This document shows, in pieces, positions 44,749-54,717 of a stretch of DNA of 64,000 bases (within the stretch, counting starts at the first letter, position 1; each line of letters starts with the position of its first letter). Location of the stretch: NCBI RefSeq assembly GCF_947500065.1, contig NZ_CANMQT010000005.1, positions 420,284-484,283 of the forward strand, given 5' to 3'. Under the pieces are notes generated by a model. The model made no database searches. It was not told the origin of the DNA and saw nothing but the letters and a program-made list of their open reading frames with translations. The translations under genes and the position numbers were made by a program. The DNA comes from an uncultured Aquimarina sp. (GTDB lineage: Bacteria > Bacteroidota > Bacteroidia > Flavobacteriales > Flavobacteriaceae).

Positions 44749-45960
44749 TTAATCAACCCAAAAACCCGGGACTTCGCTATTACCAATTGCTGTACAATCT
44801 CCACAGGCTCTAGGTATTAGACGAATAGCAGGAGGACTGGCAGTAACATTAAGATTAGATGATGCTAGTTTATACCTACTTCCTGCTATTGTAAAATGTA
44901 ATCTTTTCTCATATTCAAATACTGATTCGTTCATAGAAGGTTCTGGTACAAACTCTTGACATTCCAACATATATACTGGTAAATCTCCTATTAACTCCCC
45001 TCTGTTAAAAAAAACACGTTGTTCTGTTAAAGAAGAAACATCAAAAAAGCCTACTACATTTTCATCACCATCAGTTTCCGAAACAATATTACCCCTAATA
45101 AATCCTGGTTGGATCTGAGAAAAAACGGTTTCGGATCCTGAAAAATCACTTAGCACCTTATAAAAAGCCTGAGCTTCTTTCGTTTGAACATATTGCTTCA
45201 CTAATATGCTATATCTATCCGCAACTCTTATATCATCCGCAGGGATGAAATTAATCATTAAATCTTGTATTCGATCTTCTGTAAAACCACTGGTATTTAC
45301 TACATTGATATTTTTAGAAAGTTCGGTTTTATAACATACTCGCTGACCTTGAGGTCTTTCTACAAGACTAAAAACAACATCCGCCGCTTGTAATTGAGAA
45401 ACTATATCAAAAGAAATCCATAATGGCGCTACTATTCTATATGTTTCTTCAAACTCATATCTATAATAAAGTGAGTTTCCTGTTAGATCAAAAGTATCTA
45501 AAAAAACACCAACTCCTTCTGTGCCTTGATCATTAATCATCCTTTTAACATACACTCTTTCTATAGAGGTTGGTTGTGGTGCAATTACTTTTTGGGAACT
45601 ATAAGATCTTCCGTTTGCCGTTCTAACAATTAGTTTATACTCATTACCTGCAGTTACACCAAATTCCTGTACTGAATAATACTCTCCTGGAGAGTTCTCG
45701 TTAAATTGATATTCCGTTACATTGTTTTCTATTATTACTATAGAAGCGCCCTCTTCAGGAATAGGTTCACTTTCTTCAAACCCAAAGGTTCTTGATAAAA
45801 CAATTCTTTGATTGCTTACCTTATCTGTTACGGTAGCATTAATGACCAAAAAATTTTCAATTCGATCATTTTCAATTTCAAAAGATTCTGTACAGCCAAA
45901 TAATAAGACAAAACTTATTAGGAGAAATAAAATTCCGATATGTCTCGTATAGCTATTCAT
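44749..45960 (-). CDS. DUF4249 lipoprotein 1a
   Basis: This 403-residue lipoprotein (signal ending LLFGCTES) lies directly after the TonB receptor gene (21 bp). It is near-identical to 43453-44691 over residues ~25-150, then diverges. It ends CGDCTAIGNSEVPGFWVD. Gene order and copy number suggest that a single DUF4249 gene, as in locus 2, was duplicated in tandem here. Confidence 0.82.
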   Translation of the reverse strand: MNSYTRHIGILFLLISFVLLFGCTESFEIENDRIENFLVINATVTDKVSNQRIVLSRTFGFEESEPIPEEGASIVIIENNVTEYQFNENSPGEYYSVQEFGVTAGNEYKLIVRTANGRSYSSQKVIAPQPTSIERVYVKRMINDQGTEGVGVFLDTFDLTGNSLYYRYEFEETYRIVAPLWISFDIVSQLQAADVVFSLVERPQGQRVCYKTELSKNINVVNTSGFTEDRIQDLMINFIPADDIRVADRYSILVKQYVQTKEAQAFYKVLSDFSGSETVFSQIQPGFIRGNIVSETDGDENVVGFFDVSSLTEQRVFFNRGELIGDLPVYMLECQEFVPEPSMNESVFEYEKRLHFTIAGSRYKLASSNLNVTASPPAIRLIPRACGDCTAIGNSEVPGFWVD

Positions 45961-45981
45961 ATTTCCAGAGAGTTCATTGTT

Positions 45982-48750
45982 TTAAAATTTAAAATTATAA
46001 GTAATAGAAGGAACAGGTATAGAAAAAATAGAAGTTTGAAGACCTTTTACTTCTCCTTCTTCAGAAACAAAAAATACCGAAAATGGATTATTTCTTCCTA
46101 AAACATTATAAACTGATATAGTCCAAAAGCTATGAAATAACTTCTTCTTTTTATGATTTCCTTCAATATTAAAGCCAAGGTCTAATCGATAATAATCTGG
46201 TATTCTAAACTCATTCCGTTCACTAAAAACAGTAAATTCGGAGTCATTAAACACGAATTGTCCTACGGGATATGTAATAGGTCTACCTGTCTGATATACA
46301 AAATTAGTAGCTAAACTAAAACGCTTTGTAAACTTATAATTAAGTACTAGACTAAAATCATGAGGTTTATCATAGTTAGAAGGGAAAAAGTTCCCATTGT
46401 TAATTCGCTCCTCATTAAAGTTGCTATCAAATTGATTAAAGGATCTTGAATACGTATATCCTAACCATCCATATATTTTTCCTTTTTGTTTTTTAACCAA
46501 AAGTTCAACACCATAGGCTTTTCCATTACCTTGCAATACCTGATTCTCAATATTTTCATTAAGCAATATATCCGCTCCTGTTTTAAAATCAACAATGTTT
46601 TTTGAACGCTTATAAAATCCTTCCAGGCTAAGTTCATACATATTATCCTTCAGGTTTTTGTATACTCCTAAAGCGTATTGTTGTGAGCTTTGTGGTTTGA
46701 TATTAATATCAGAAAGTTTCCAGGTATCTATAGGAGAAGCAGTCGTATTATTTGATAAAGAATGAATATACTGAAATGTCTTATTGTAGGATGCTTTAAT
46801 AGACAAATCATTTGCAAACAAGTAACGTCCTGATATTCTAAATTCCGGCCCATTATAGGTTTCAATTATTTCATTGTTATCATATGATCTAACTTCTTGT
46901 ACTGTCTCTTCAGTTCTCGGAACCCCTTGCGAATAAATGTTTTGAGTTCCTTTACCTAATGCATTATAAACAGAATATCGTAACCCGGCATCTACACTAA
47001 TTTCTTTTGTCACGTCCACTTTAGCCGTTAAAAAAGCTGCCGATTCTAATGCTTTTTCCCTATCTATATCTAAAAAAGCTACCGAAGACTCTTCGTTTAA
47101 AGCTTCTATTTTTCCAGGATTTATCCCATATAACTTACTGGATATACCATAGTCAAATTTGATTTTGTCACTGTACACGTAATTAAGAAGGAATTTTAAA
47201 TGTGTTTCATCAATACTGTATCCCAACTTAAAATCATCGTTTGATTGACCATCAAATTCAATATCAAACTTATATTGACTGTTAGACAATAACAGTTCTC
47301 CTCTATTCTTTTCATTAATTTTATAATCCCATTTCAAAGAAAACGCTCGATTATTATATATGTAGAGAGAATCCGAGGTGATACTAAAATCATCTCGACT
47401 TAAATAAGCTGTCGCTTGAATTTTAGATTTTGGACTAATCTGATGATTATATTTTGCCACCACATCATAAAATGAAGCTTCACTCTTTTTTAATGACTCA
47501 TCATCCAAAGATCTTAAGATCCAATTGGCATATGCTCCTCTACCTCCAACAAGCAATCCTGATTTTTCTTTAATAATGGGTGTTTCTAATAATATGTTTC
47601 CTGTAATGGGGCCAATAGAGGCTTCTCCTTTAAATTTATCAATACTGGCATCTTTTGTCGTTAAATCAAAAACCGAAGATAATCTGCCTCCATATTCTGC
47701 TGGTATACTATTTTTATAAATATTAGCATCTTTCAGCACAAAAGGGTTCAGTGCAGAAAAAATCCCAAAAAAGTGTTGTGGACTATATATCACTGCATTA
47801 TCAAGTAATATAAGATTTTGATCGGATTTCCCTCCTCTTACATTGTAGCCAATAGCTCCCTCACCAGATGTTGTAATACCTGGTAAAGACGATGCAACTT
47901 TTAGTATATCTCGCTCTCCTAATGCCAAAGGAATGTTTTTGGATTCTTTTACATCAATTACTGTTTTCGTAATTACTTCTTCAACATTTGCAGTTTCTTT
48001 CTTCCGTATAAACACCTCATCTAATTGTTCTATTTTTTCTCTCAGAGAAGCGTTTAAAACTCCGTCATTATATAGGACGATTCGTTTTTTAAAATCCTCC
48101 ATACCCAATGCATTTATCTCCAGTATATAGGTACCTGAGGATAATGTTACAGCATAGGATCCTTCTGCATTCGTTTTTATGTTTTTATCATTTCCGTTAA
48201 TTAATATCAATGCATTAACAAGAGGCTTAGAGTCTTGCGCATCTACTACTTTGCCAGATAAAACATAGGTGTCCTTTATACTGTTTTTTGTTACTTTACC
48301 TATTTTAATGGTCTCTATTTTATTGCTCTTAGAGGCTTTTTTTGTTTGCGCAAATACAGGAGACACTTTATTCACCTTTCTTTTTACAATAGTAACTATG
48401 GTGTCTTGTTGTTGTCCAAAATAATAATCAGGCAGATAATCATATATGCCATCATGCTGTGTTAAAATTATTTTGCTCTCATCTAAAAAATAAAAGTTAA
48501 TACTAGTAGTATCAAAAATATCTTCTAGCACTTTTTTTAGATCAGTATCTACATATTCTCCGGATATGTCATCATACTTGTCTAACCAAGAATCAACGTA
48601 GTAAAAACGATGCCTCGATTGTTTTTCTATGAGTCCTAAAACTGAAGCTATATCTGATTTTTCGTACGATAAATTTATCAAAGTACTTTTTTTCTGACCC
48701 CAACCTAAATTAGCAAAAACTAGAAAGGATACTAATAAAAATCTATTCAT
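45982..48750 (-). CDS. TonB-dependent outer-membrane receptor, locus 1
   Basis: This receptor of 922 residues starts at 48750 (MNRFLLVSFLVFANLGWGQ); the frame is open to 48786 but that would overlap the upstream gene. Domains: signal; STN/secretin-like domain about 25-95 (LSYEKSDIASVLGLIEKQ); carboxypeptidase-regulatory-like beta-sandwich about 165-245 (LSGKVVDAQDSKPLVNALI); plug about 270-370 (PGITTSGEGAIGYNVRGG); 22-strand-type barrel ending SITYNFKF. The STN domain hints at transcriptional signalling through an anti-sigma factor, although no such genes are present. It takes up an unknown ligand with TonB energy. Clear paralog at 54718-57483. Confidence 0.9.
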   Translation of the reverse strand: MNRFLLVSFLVFANLGWGQKKSTLINLSYEKSDIASVLGLIEKQSRHRFYYVDSWLDKYDDISGEYVDTDLKKVLEDIFDTTSINFYFLDESKIILTQHDGIYDYLPDYYFGQQQDTIVTIVKRKVNKVSPVFAQTKKASKSNKIETIKIGKVTKNSIKDTYVLSGKVVDAQDSKPLVNALILINGNDKNIKTNAEGSYAVTLSSGTYILEINALGMEDFKKRIVLYNDGVLNASLREKIEQLDEVFIRKKETANVEEVITKTVIDVKESKNIPLALGERDILKVASSLPGITTSGEGAIGYNVRGGKSDQNLILLDNAVIYSPQHFFGIFSALNPFVLKDANIYKNSIPAEYGGRLSSVFDLTTKDASIDKFKGEASIGPITGNILLETPIIKEKSGLLVGGRGAYANWILRSLDDESLKKSEASFYDVVAKYNHQISPKSKIQATAYLSRDDFSITSDSLYIYNNRAFSLKWDYKINEKNRGELLLSNSQYKFDIEFDGQSNDDFKLGYSIDETHLKFLLNYVYSDKIKFDYGISSKLYGINPGKIEALNEESSVAFLDIDREKALESAAFLTAKVDVTKEISVDAGLRYSVYNALGKGTQNIYSQGVPRTEETVQEVRSYDNNEIIETYNGPEFRISGRYLFANDLSIKASYNKTFQYIHSLSNNTTASPIDTWKLSDINIKPQSSQQYALGVYKNLKDNMYELSLEGFYKRSKNIVDFKTGADILLNENIENQVLQGNGKAYGVELLVKKQKGKIYGWLGYTYSRSFNQFDSNFNEERINNGNFFPSNYDKPHDFSLVLNYKFTKRFSLATNFVYQTGRPITYPVGQFVFNDSEFTVFSERNEFRIPDYYRLDLGFNIEGNHKKKKLFHSFWTISVYNVLGRNNPFSVFFVSEEGEVKGLQTSIFSIPVPSITYNFKF

Positions 48751-48754
48751 ATTT

Positions 48755-49513
48755 TCAGGATTCCTTTTGCGACAACGATGAAACAATAACTTTACTAAAC
48801 AGCATCTTGATAAACCTATCAGGTTGAGATTTTCTTAATCTCCAATTCTCATGATAGTAACTATTTATTTCTTTTTTTAGGTTAGGAAATAATTTTATGA
48901 TGTCTGATTTTGAATTTATTTTTTTATACTCCCTTCCCATTAGAATACCATAATTATTGGAACTCAAGAATAAATAATACAAATGACGTCGTCTTCCTAA
49001 TTGTTTGATCTTTTTTTGACGATTTTTTTTATGTCGCTTTAACAAGGTAAAAGATGCATTTTCTAACAGAACTTCCTGAAAACCGTTAATGACTTCTGAG
49101 TTTTCTGAAAAACCTATGATTTTAATAAATGTATGCCCATCGATATCGAATTTATCGACTTTATCTCTTATCAACTTAAATACAGAAACTGCTCTTTCGG
49201 ATTTTAAACTTATTACCAAATCATCTGTCTCCAGATTATATTGCATATAAGAATTGTAATAAGCCTGATTATCATAAGTCAAATTACCTTTTAAGAATTC
49301 ATTTGATTTAAAATAAGCGTGTTTTTCATTGTCGTATAATACATTTTTATCGGTATCGATATATTGTTTGCCATTATACAATCCTATATGATCTTGACCG
49401 ATAGTTTGATCAAACCAATTATAATAATCACGCTCTTCATCTGTAACCTGTGCAAAGAAAACAGCAGGTAAAAAGAAAAACACTATAAATTTAAATTTTG
49501 TGTTATGCCCCAA
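48755..49513 (-). CDS. Secreted protein of unknown function, first gene of TonB locus 1
   Basis: A 252-residue protein with a signal peptide (LPAVFFAQ). Shared with the paralog at 57497: HIGLYNGKQYID near the start, EVLLENASFTLLKRHKK in the middle, and a Lys-rich C-terminal half. No catalytic motif is apparent and I do not recognise the family. It lies 4 bp before the receptor gene in both direction and order as in locus 2, so a conserved partner role (periplasmic, perhaps receptor-associated) is likely. Confidence 0.72.
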   Translation of the reverse strand: MGHNTKFKFIVFFFLPAVFFAQVTDEERDYYNWFDQTIGQDHIGLYNGKQYIDTDKNVLYDNEKHAYFKSNEFLKGNLTYDNQAYYNSYMQYNLETDDLVISLKSERAVSVFKLIRDKVDKFDIDGHTFIKIIGFSENSEVINGFQEVLLENASFTLLKRHKKNRQKKIKQLGRRRHLYYLFLSSNNYGILMGREYKKINSKSDIIKLFPNLKKEINSYYHENWRLRKSQPDRFIKMLFSKVIVSSLSQKES

Positions 49514-49620
49514 CTTTAGAATAATTAAATTTTAACCCCGTAAATATTCCCACTAAAGTAGCATAATATTTTGATTGTTTCAAAATTTAAATTTTAGTAA
49601 AAGAAACAAACCTTTAATCA

Positions 49621-49648
49621 TAACACCTGACCGCACGGTTAAGTGTTA
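49621..49648. promoter_or_regulatory. Strong imperfect palindrome between divergent genes
   Basis: TAACACCTGACCG then CACGGTTAAGTGTTA. Twelve of the 14 mirrored base pairs fit (one as G-T). It has no T tract and lies 107 bp upstream of the minus operon and 126 bp upstream of the plus gene at 49775. It is probably an operator or a 5'-UTR hairpin. Confidence 0.5.
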
Positions 49649-49774
49649 GACAGAAAACGATAGATTCTCAGCAGTCACTTTCTTAAAAAAATATTGGTAA
49701 ACCAAAAACACCAAGCCATATACTTTTTCTTCTTTTTTTAACGTTATGAGTATAACTCACATGCCCAAATCATT

Positions 49775-51592
49775 ATGAAGAACCTATGTACTCTCCTACT
49801 ATCACTTACTTTTATTTCTATAAACGCTCAGAACATCTATTATGTATCTGATACATCAGGCGATAATAATGGTGACGGATCGCAAGGATCTCCCTGGAAA
49901 ACGATACAATATGGTGTAGATCAATCAAATGCAGGTGATATCCTAAATGTAGTAGCAGGCACTTATACAGAGATTGTAACATTTAATGGTAATGAAGACT
50001 CAGGAACAGCTGCAGACCCTATTACTTTGCAGGCCGTTGGAAATGTAATTGTAGACGGAAATTCTATTACACCAACAGGAAGAAAAGGATTGATAACCAT
50101 TTCTGGAGCAAGTCATCTCATCATAGATGGTTTCGAATTACAAAACTATCAAACACAAAATCCAGTAAACAATGATAATAGTACTCCTATCGGAATTTTG
50201 GTAGAAGGCACTTGTAGTAATTTGATAATACGAAATAACAAAATCCATGACATCAAGAATTTTTCTTCTTGTACTCAAAATAGTGGTTGTGGTCCTGGAG
50301 CAAATGGAGTTGCTATTTATGGAGATACTACTGGAGGAATTCAGAATATAGAATTAATCGGTAATGAAGTTTACCAATGTGTTACCTCATCAAGTGAATC
50401 ATTTACGTTAAACGGAAACATTAATGGTTTCAAAGTAATTGATAATTACGTTCATGATAATAATAACATTGGATTTGATTTTATCGGTTTCGAAGATGAT
50501 GTTTGTTCGGCTTGTGGTAATGACAACCAAGCCAGAAATGGTATTGTAAGTGGTAATAGATCTATCAGAAATACGATTTTTGGAAATCCTTCTTTAGGAG
50601 TTCCTGCAAATCCATGGTATCAATCAGAAATAAATAATAATGAAGGAAATGCCGGTGGTTTCTATGTAGATGGTGGCCGTAACATCCTTTTTGACAGTAA
50701 CCTATCTGCAGAAAATGATCTGGGATTCGAATTTGGTAGTGAAAACCAATTTAGGGAAACATCTGATATCTTAATGATCAATAATTATGCTTACAATAAT
50801 AAAGAAAATGGAGTAATTGCTGGTGGATATTCTGAAACGGAAGATGATCCAGATGGCGGTGGCGGCGATGCCATTAGGATATACATTTATAACAATTCTT
50901 TCTATAAAAATAAAGGATGGGGAAGCGAAGTGGTATTCCAAAGTCGTGTAAAAAATAGTCGTGTCGCTAATAATATTTTCTTTGGAGAAGCCTCTACCTC
51001 TGAATGTCACGAAGATTTTAATCCAAGTTCCAACACTAACAATATCTGGGGAACTAATCTCTGGTGGGGAACTTCGGTTTCTGGATCTGTTCCTGGTACG
51101 GCTATCACACAAAACCCTAATTTTCAAGATCCAAATACGGGTAACTTAGACATACAATCATCTTCTACCGCAGCTATTAATGCCGGTACAATTCAAAATA
51201 ATATCACGACATGGACAGATTCTTTTTGGGATACAAACTTTCCTTCTAACGGAACAATCCCTGCACATGGGACTACTGATTATAATGGAAATAATCGATT
51301 TGTAAATTCAATTGATATAGGAGCTTCAGAGTATAGTAATACTTTAGGGGTTGATGATATCGTGGAAAAACCTGCACCAATGACGTATCCAAATCCTGTA
51401 AGAGAAGTGATCAATTTCTCCACTTCAAATGGAGATTACACCTATACCATTTATGATCTTTCTGGTAAGATATTAAGTCAGGGAACGGCTTCAAAAAAGA
51501 TTATGGTATCTGACCTAAGTGCAGGGATTTATATATTATCATTAAAAGATAGCAACAGCACTTGGTCTTACAAGTTTGTTAAGATGGATTAA
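49775..51592 (+). CDS. Secreted right-handed parallel beta-helix protein with T9SS sorting domain
   Basis: This 605-residue exported protein has a signal peptide (FISINAQ). A parallel beta-helix runs about 20-500, with the opening YYVSDTSGDNNGDGSQGSPWKTIQ typical of DUF1565/pectate-lyase-like helices and rungs such as GFELQNY and NLIIRNNKIHDI. The last ~70 residues are a T9SS domain (TYPNPVREVI...SAGIYILSL). Such helices are polysaccharide lyases (for example PL6 or PL9) or inactive binders; Lys/Arg catalysts cannot be assigned by eye. It sits alone on the plus strand between two TonB operons, so its substrate may be linked to theirs. Confidence 0.8.
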   Translation: MKNLCTLLLSLTFISINAQNIYYVSDTSGDNNGDGSQGSPWKTIQYGVDQSNAGDILNVVAGTYTEIVTFNGNEDSGTAADPITLQAVGNVIVDGNSITPTGRKGLITISGASHLIIDGFELQNYQTQNPVNNDNSTPIGILVEGTCSNLIIRNNKIHDIKNFSSCTQNSGCGPGANGVAIYGDTTGGIQNIELIGNEVYQCVTSSSESFTLNGNINGFKVIDNYVHDNNNIGFDFIGFEDDVCSACGNDNQARNGIVSGNRSIRNTIFGNPSLGVPANPWYQSEINNNEGNAGGFYVDGGRNILFDSNLSAENDLGFEFGSENQFRETSDILMINNYAYNNKENGVIAGGYSETEDDPDGGGGDAIRIYIYNNSFYKNKGWGSEVVFQSRVKNSRVANNIFFGEASTSECHEDFNPSSNTNNIWGTNLWWGTSVSGSVPGTAITQNPNFQDPNTGNLDIQSSSTAAINAGTIQNNITTWTDSFWDTNFPSNGTIPAHGTTDYNGNNRFVNSIDIGASEYSNTLGVDDIVEKPAPMTYPNPVREVINFSTSNGDYTYTIYDLSGKILSQGTASKKIMVSDLSAGIYILSLKDSNSTWSYKFVKMD

Positions 51593-51642
51593 ACCAATTG
51601 CCCATAATATCATCTAATCTCAAAAATATAATAATCAAATAG

Positions 51643-53418
51643 TTACTCTACTTTTATATACTCTATAATGGATATGGGTTTACCATCATCCGTAAACCCT
51701 TCAATACATACTTCAAAATCACCGATAACATCCGAAGTAAAAAACTTCAGAATAGTTTTATCACCTTTTGTGGTGATATTTGGTTTCCACAATAATTGAT
51801 TTCTATAATCCGGAATGTGAGTATACGTCGTATCATCAGGAGCATATCGTTGTGTGAAATATTTTTTAGTTACTTGAGGTCTTGATAACGTACTTTGCAA
51901 TAGATAATTTTTATGTAAACCTTCGGCATAATTCCCTTTTAAAGTTTCCAAAATTAATATTCCTTCAAAAATTTTAGTTCCCAAAAAATATCGATCTCTT
52001 ACAAAACTAATACGCTTAATTTTTCTTGCATCATACTCTAAAATATGCTCATGATCTTGTTCTACAATACCGTCTATAATAACAAGAGGAGTAAAATTAT
52101 AATCTTCTTGGGTTGGGTGATTCCCTCTAATCGCAAACACTTTTTCTCCTTTTTCATTTGTTGTAGCCCATACATTATTTACAACTTCTATAATAGTCTC
52201 CTTTACAGAAGGAAATCTAGTATATTCATCTAGGTTATATATTTCATCAGGACTACCGTAAAAGGGAACATGACTTTTATTTTTCTGTATCGTATCAGGT
52301 TTTATATTAAAGAAGCTATTTTCAATCTGATTATAAATACTTTGTTGGATAATATCATCTTCGAGTTCCTTTGTAATTCGAAATTTATAAAAATCAAAAC
52401 TAGGATAACTAATTTCAGGGATTTCATTAAGTTCAATTTTATAATCATTCTTATTTTCTCCCAGTACCTGAATTACAAATTCATTTCCCTCATAATTTTT
52501 ATCTAAATTAAAGGTAAAGACTCCTTTTTTATTAGTAGATACAATTTTCACATCACCCGTTTTACCTGGAACCGACAATGCTATATCAATGCCTAAAATT
52601 GGCAAAGCAGATTCTTGAGGCACGATTTTACCATAAATTAATTCTCCTCGCATTTCAGGTAAAAAGATGGAAGATCCTACTGATTTTGCTTGATTTTCGA
52701 AAGGTTTAGTATATAGTACAGAAAAATCCATCGATGAAAGCGGCTTTGCAGAAACAAAACGATTCTTTTTTCGAACGGATACAGAATAACTACCTTTTTT
52801 CGCTCCAGAAAGTGCTTTACTTATTGTCAATACGACTAAACTTCTTTTATCAAAAACTTGCTTATCCACATCAACTTTAAACTCTTTGTTAATTTTTCTT
52901 TCAATCCGTTTTGATCCTATTGAAGTCAAAATAGAATCGCCTGATCTGTTTTCAACAAGTATGGCTTTTTGATTTCCTTGATATGGATTTAATATACTTA
53001 CATCACCCTGAAACAAAGGGTTGTTTTTAGCATTTAGCATCCACTGTGTATATCCAATCAATTTATAGTTTCCTGAAGGAACAGATACCGGAAGAAAAAA
53101 ATCTCCTTGACCTAAGCCATTTTCCAGTTTGACTTTATGCTTAAAAACAGCTTTATTGTTTTCATCTATAAGTTCTACATATGCAACTTTACTAATATCG
53201 CTTAAATGGTTATTATGAACATTCAAACAATATAAACTATAGTACAAATACTCTCCAGCAAATAACACTGTAGTATTATAATGTATAAAAACCTTTTCCT
53301 GAGGTACTTGATTATAATACCCTGCCAATTCTTCCACTGTTTTTAAAATAGATTGACGTTGTGCCTGAAGACTAGACAAGAAAAAAAACATACCATATAG
53401 AAGAAATCTTATGTACAC
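51643..53418 (-). CDS. MG2-like periplasmic protein of TonB locus 2
   Basis: A 591-residue paralog of 41613-43394, with signal peptide (SSLQAQR), QEKVFIHYNTTVLFAGEYLYY, GQGDFF, IGYTQWML and VIIDGIVEQD near 450. Both proteins keep the same order of domains and the same place at the end of their operons. Function as for the paralog: a possible MG2/beta-sandwich partner of the TonB receptor, not established. Confidence 0.7.
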   Translation of the reverse strand: MYIRFLLYGMFFFLSSLQAQRQSILKTVEELAGYYNQVPQEKVFIHYNTTVLFAGEYLYYSLYCLNVHNNHLSDISKVAYVELIDENNKAVFKHKVKLENGLGQGDFFLPVSVPSGNYKLIGYTQWMLNAKNNPLFQGDVSILNPYQGNQKAILVENRSGDSILTSIGSKRIERKINKEFKVDVDKQVFDKRSLVVLTISKALSGAKKGSYSVSVRKKNRFVSAKPLSSMDFSVLYTKPFENQAKSVGSSIFLPEMRGELIYGKIVPQESALPILGIDIALSVPGKTGDVKIVSTNKKGVFTFNLDKNYEGNEFVIQVLGENKNDYKIELNEIPEISYPSFDFYKFRITKELEDDIIQQSIYNQIENSFFNIKPDTIQKNKSHVPFYGSPDEIYNLDEYTRFPSVKETIIEVVNNVWATTNEKGEKVFAIRGNHPTQEDYNFTPLVIIDGIVEQDHEHILEYDARKIKRISFVRDRYFLGTKIFEGILILETLKGNYAEGLHKNYLLQSTLSRPQVTKKYFTQRYAPDDTTYTHIPDYRNQLLWKPNITTKGDKTILKFFTSDVIGDFEVCIEGFTDDGKPISIIEYIKVE

Positions 53419-53470
53419 AGAAATAATTTTGTATTAAACATTTATCGCTTATTTATAACATTACTATACT

Positions 53471-54712
53471 TTAATCTACCCAAAAATCCGGAACTACACT
53501 TTGACCAAATTCAGTGCAGTCTCCACATCCACGCCGTACAAAGGCAAAGAATCCTTCCTGCGGGTTGGAATTAGGAAATTCTTCAAGAAATTTAAATCCT
53601 TCCGTCTGTATAAAACCCAGTAATCGTATATTATAATTTTCAATAGTTTCTTCCTCTCTGATTGTTGGTATTATTTTATCACAACCTGGAGAAAATTGAG
53701 GTAAATCTGATATAAAGCCACTTCTATTAAAAAATATACGTTTTGATGATACAGAAGAAACATCAAAAAAACCTAACACATTCTCATCGGCATTACTTTC
53801 TGAGATGATATTTCCTGTTATAAACCCAGGTTGAATTTGGGAGAATAAGCTTTCTGACTGAGAGAATTTGCTTAATGTTTCATAAAATTTATTTGCCTCT
53901 CTGGATTGTACATACTGTCTAACTAAAATACTGTAACGATCCGCTACACTTATATCTTCTGCATTTATAAACTTCACAGGAAATCCTGTAACTCGGTCTT
54001 CTGTAAGCGTAGTAGTATCGGTAATAATAATCTCATTTGATATCCTGGTATTATAACACACTCTCTCTTCTATTGGTCTGGGAGTATATATTGTAGTTTC
54101 AAGCATAAAAGTTTCACTGCTAATCAAAACATCTACCAAATCTCTAGGTACCCATAACGAAGCTATAATTCTATACGTCTCTTCATACTCATATCGATAG
54201 TACACTGAATTACCAGTTGGGTCGAAACTATCAATTAATATACCTACACCTTCAATATCATTATCGTTAAACATACGTTTTGGATATAGATCGTCAATAG
54301 ACGATTCTTGCGGTAGTGTAGCAACATCTGATTGGTATGAATTCCCAACTTCTGTTTTAATTGATAATCTATATTCTTTTTCTGCTTCTGCACTAAATTC
54401 TTGTATAGAAGTATATATTCCAGGAGAAGTTTCATCAAAACGATATTCATTTCCAACATTATCCATTATCATGACTTCTGCATTCTGCTCCGCAAGTGGT
54501 CCTTCTTCTTCAAATCTAAATGTTCTTGATAACGTAAGTTCCTGATTTTTTAATTCATCTGTTATAGTAGCATTAATAACTAGAATACTCTCAAAATCTT
54601 CGGTCTCAAATTCGAAAGGTTCTACGCAATGAGATAGTAACATACAAGAAAGGAATAGAAAAACTATTCTCATTGTGATCCTAATCATCGTTAATTTTTC
54701 AAAGAGTTTCAT
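53471..54712 (-). CDS. DUF4249 lipoprotein 2
   Basis: A DUF4249 lipoprotein (signal ending MLLSHCVEP) of ~413 residues. The reading frame begins at a GTG overlapping the receptor stop codon; ATG at 54712 is taken here, but ATGs at 54688 and 54673 would give a more normal signal length. It shares LVINATITDEL and SRTFRFEEEG with the locus 1 copies and ends CGDCTEFGQSVVPDFWVD. Single copy in this locus. Confidence 0.8.
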   Translation of the reverse strand: MKLFEKLTMIRITMRIVFLFLSCMLLSHCVEPFEFETEDFESILVINATITDELKNQELTLSRTFRFEEEGPLAEQNAEVMIMDNVGNEYRFDETSPGIYTSIQEFSAEAEKEYRLSIKTEVGNSYQSDVATLPQESSIDDLYPKRMFNDNDIEGVGILIDSFDPTGNSVYYRYEYEETYRIIASLWVPRDLVDVLISSETFMLETTIYTPRPIEERVCYNTRISNEIIITDTTTLTEDRVTGFPVKFINAEDISVADRYSILVRQYVQSREANKFYETLSKFSQSESLFSQIQPGFITGNIISESNADENVLGFFDVSSVSSKRIFFNRSGFISDLPQFSPGCDKIIPTIREEETIENYNIRLLGFIQTEGFKFLEEFPNSNPQEGFFAFVRRGCGDCTEFGQSVVPDFWVD

Positions 54713-54717
54713 CATCA

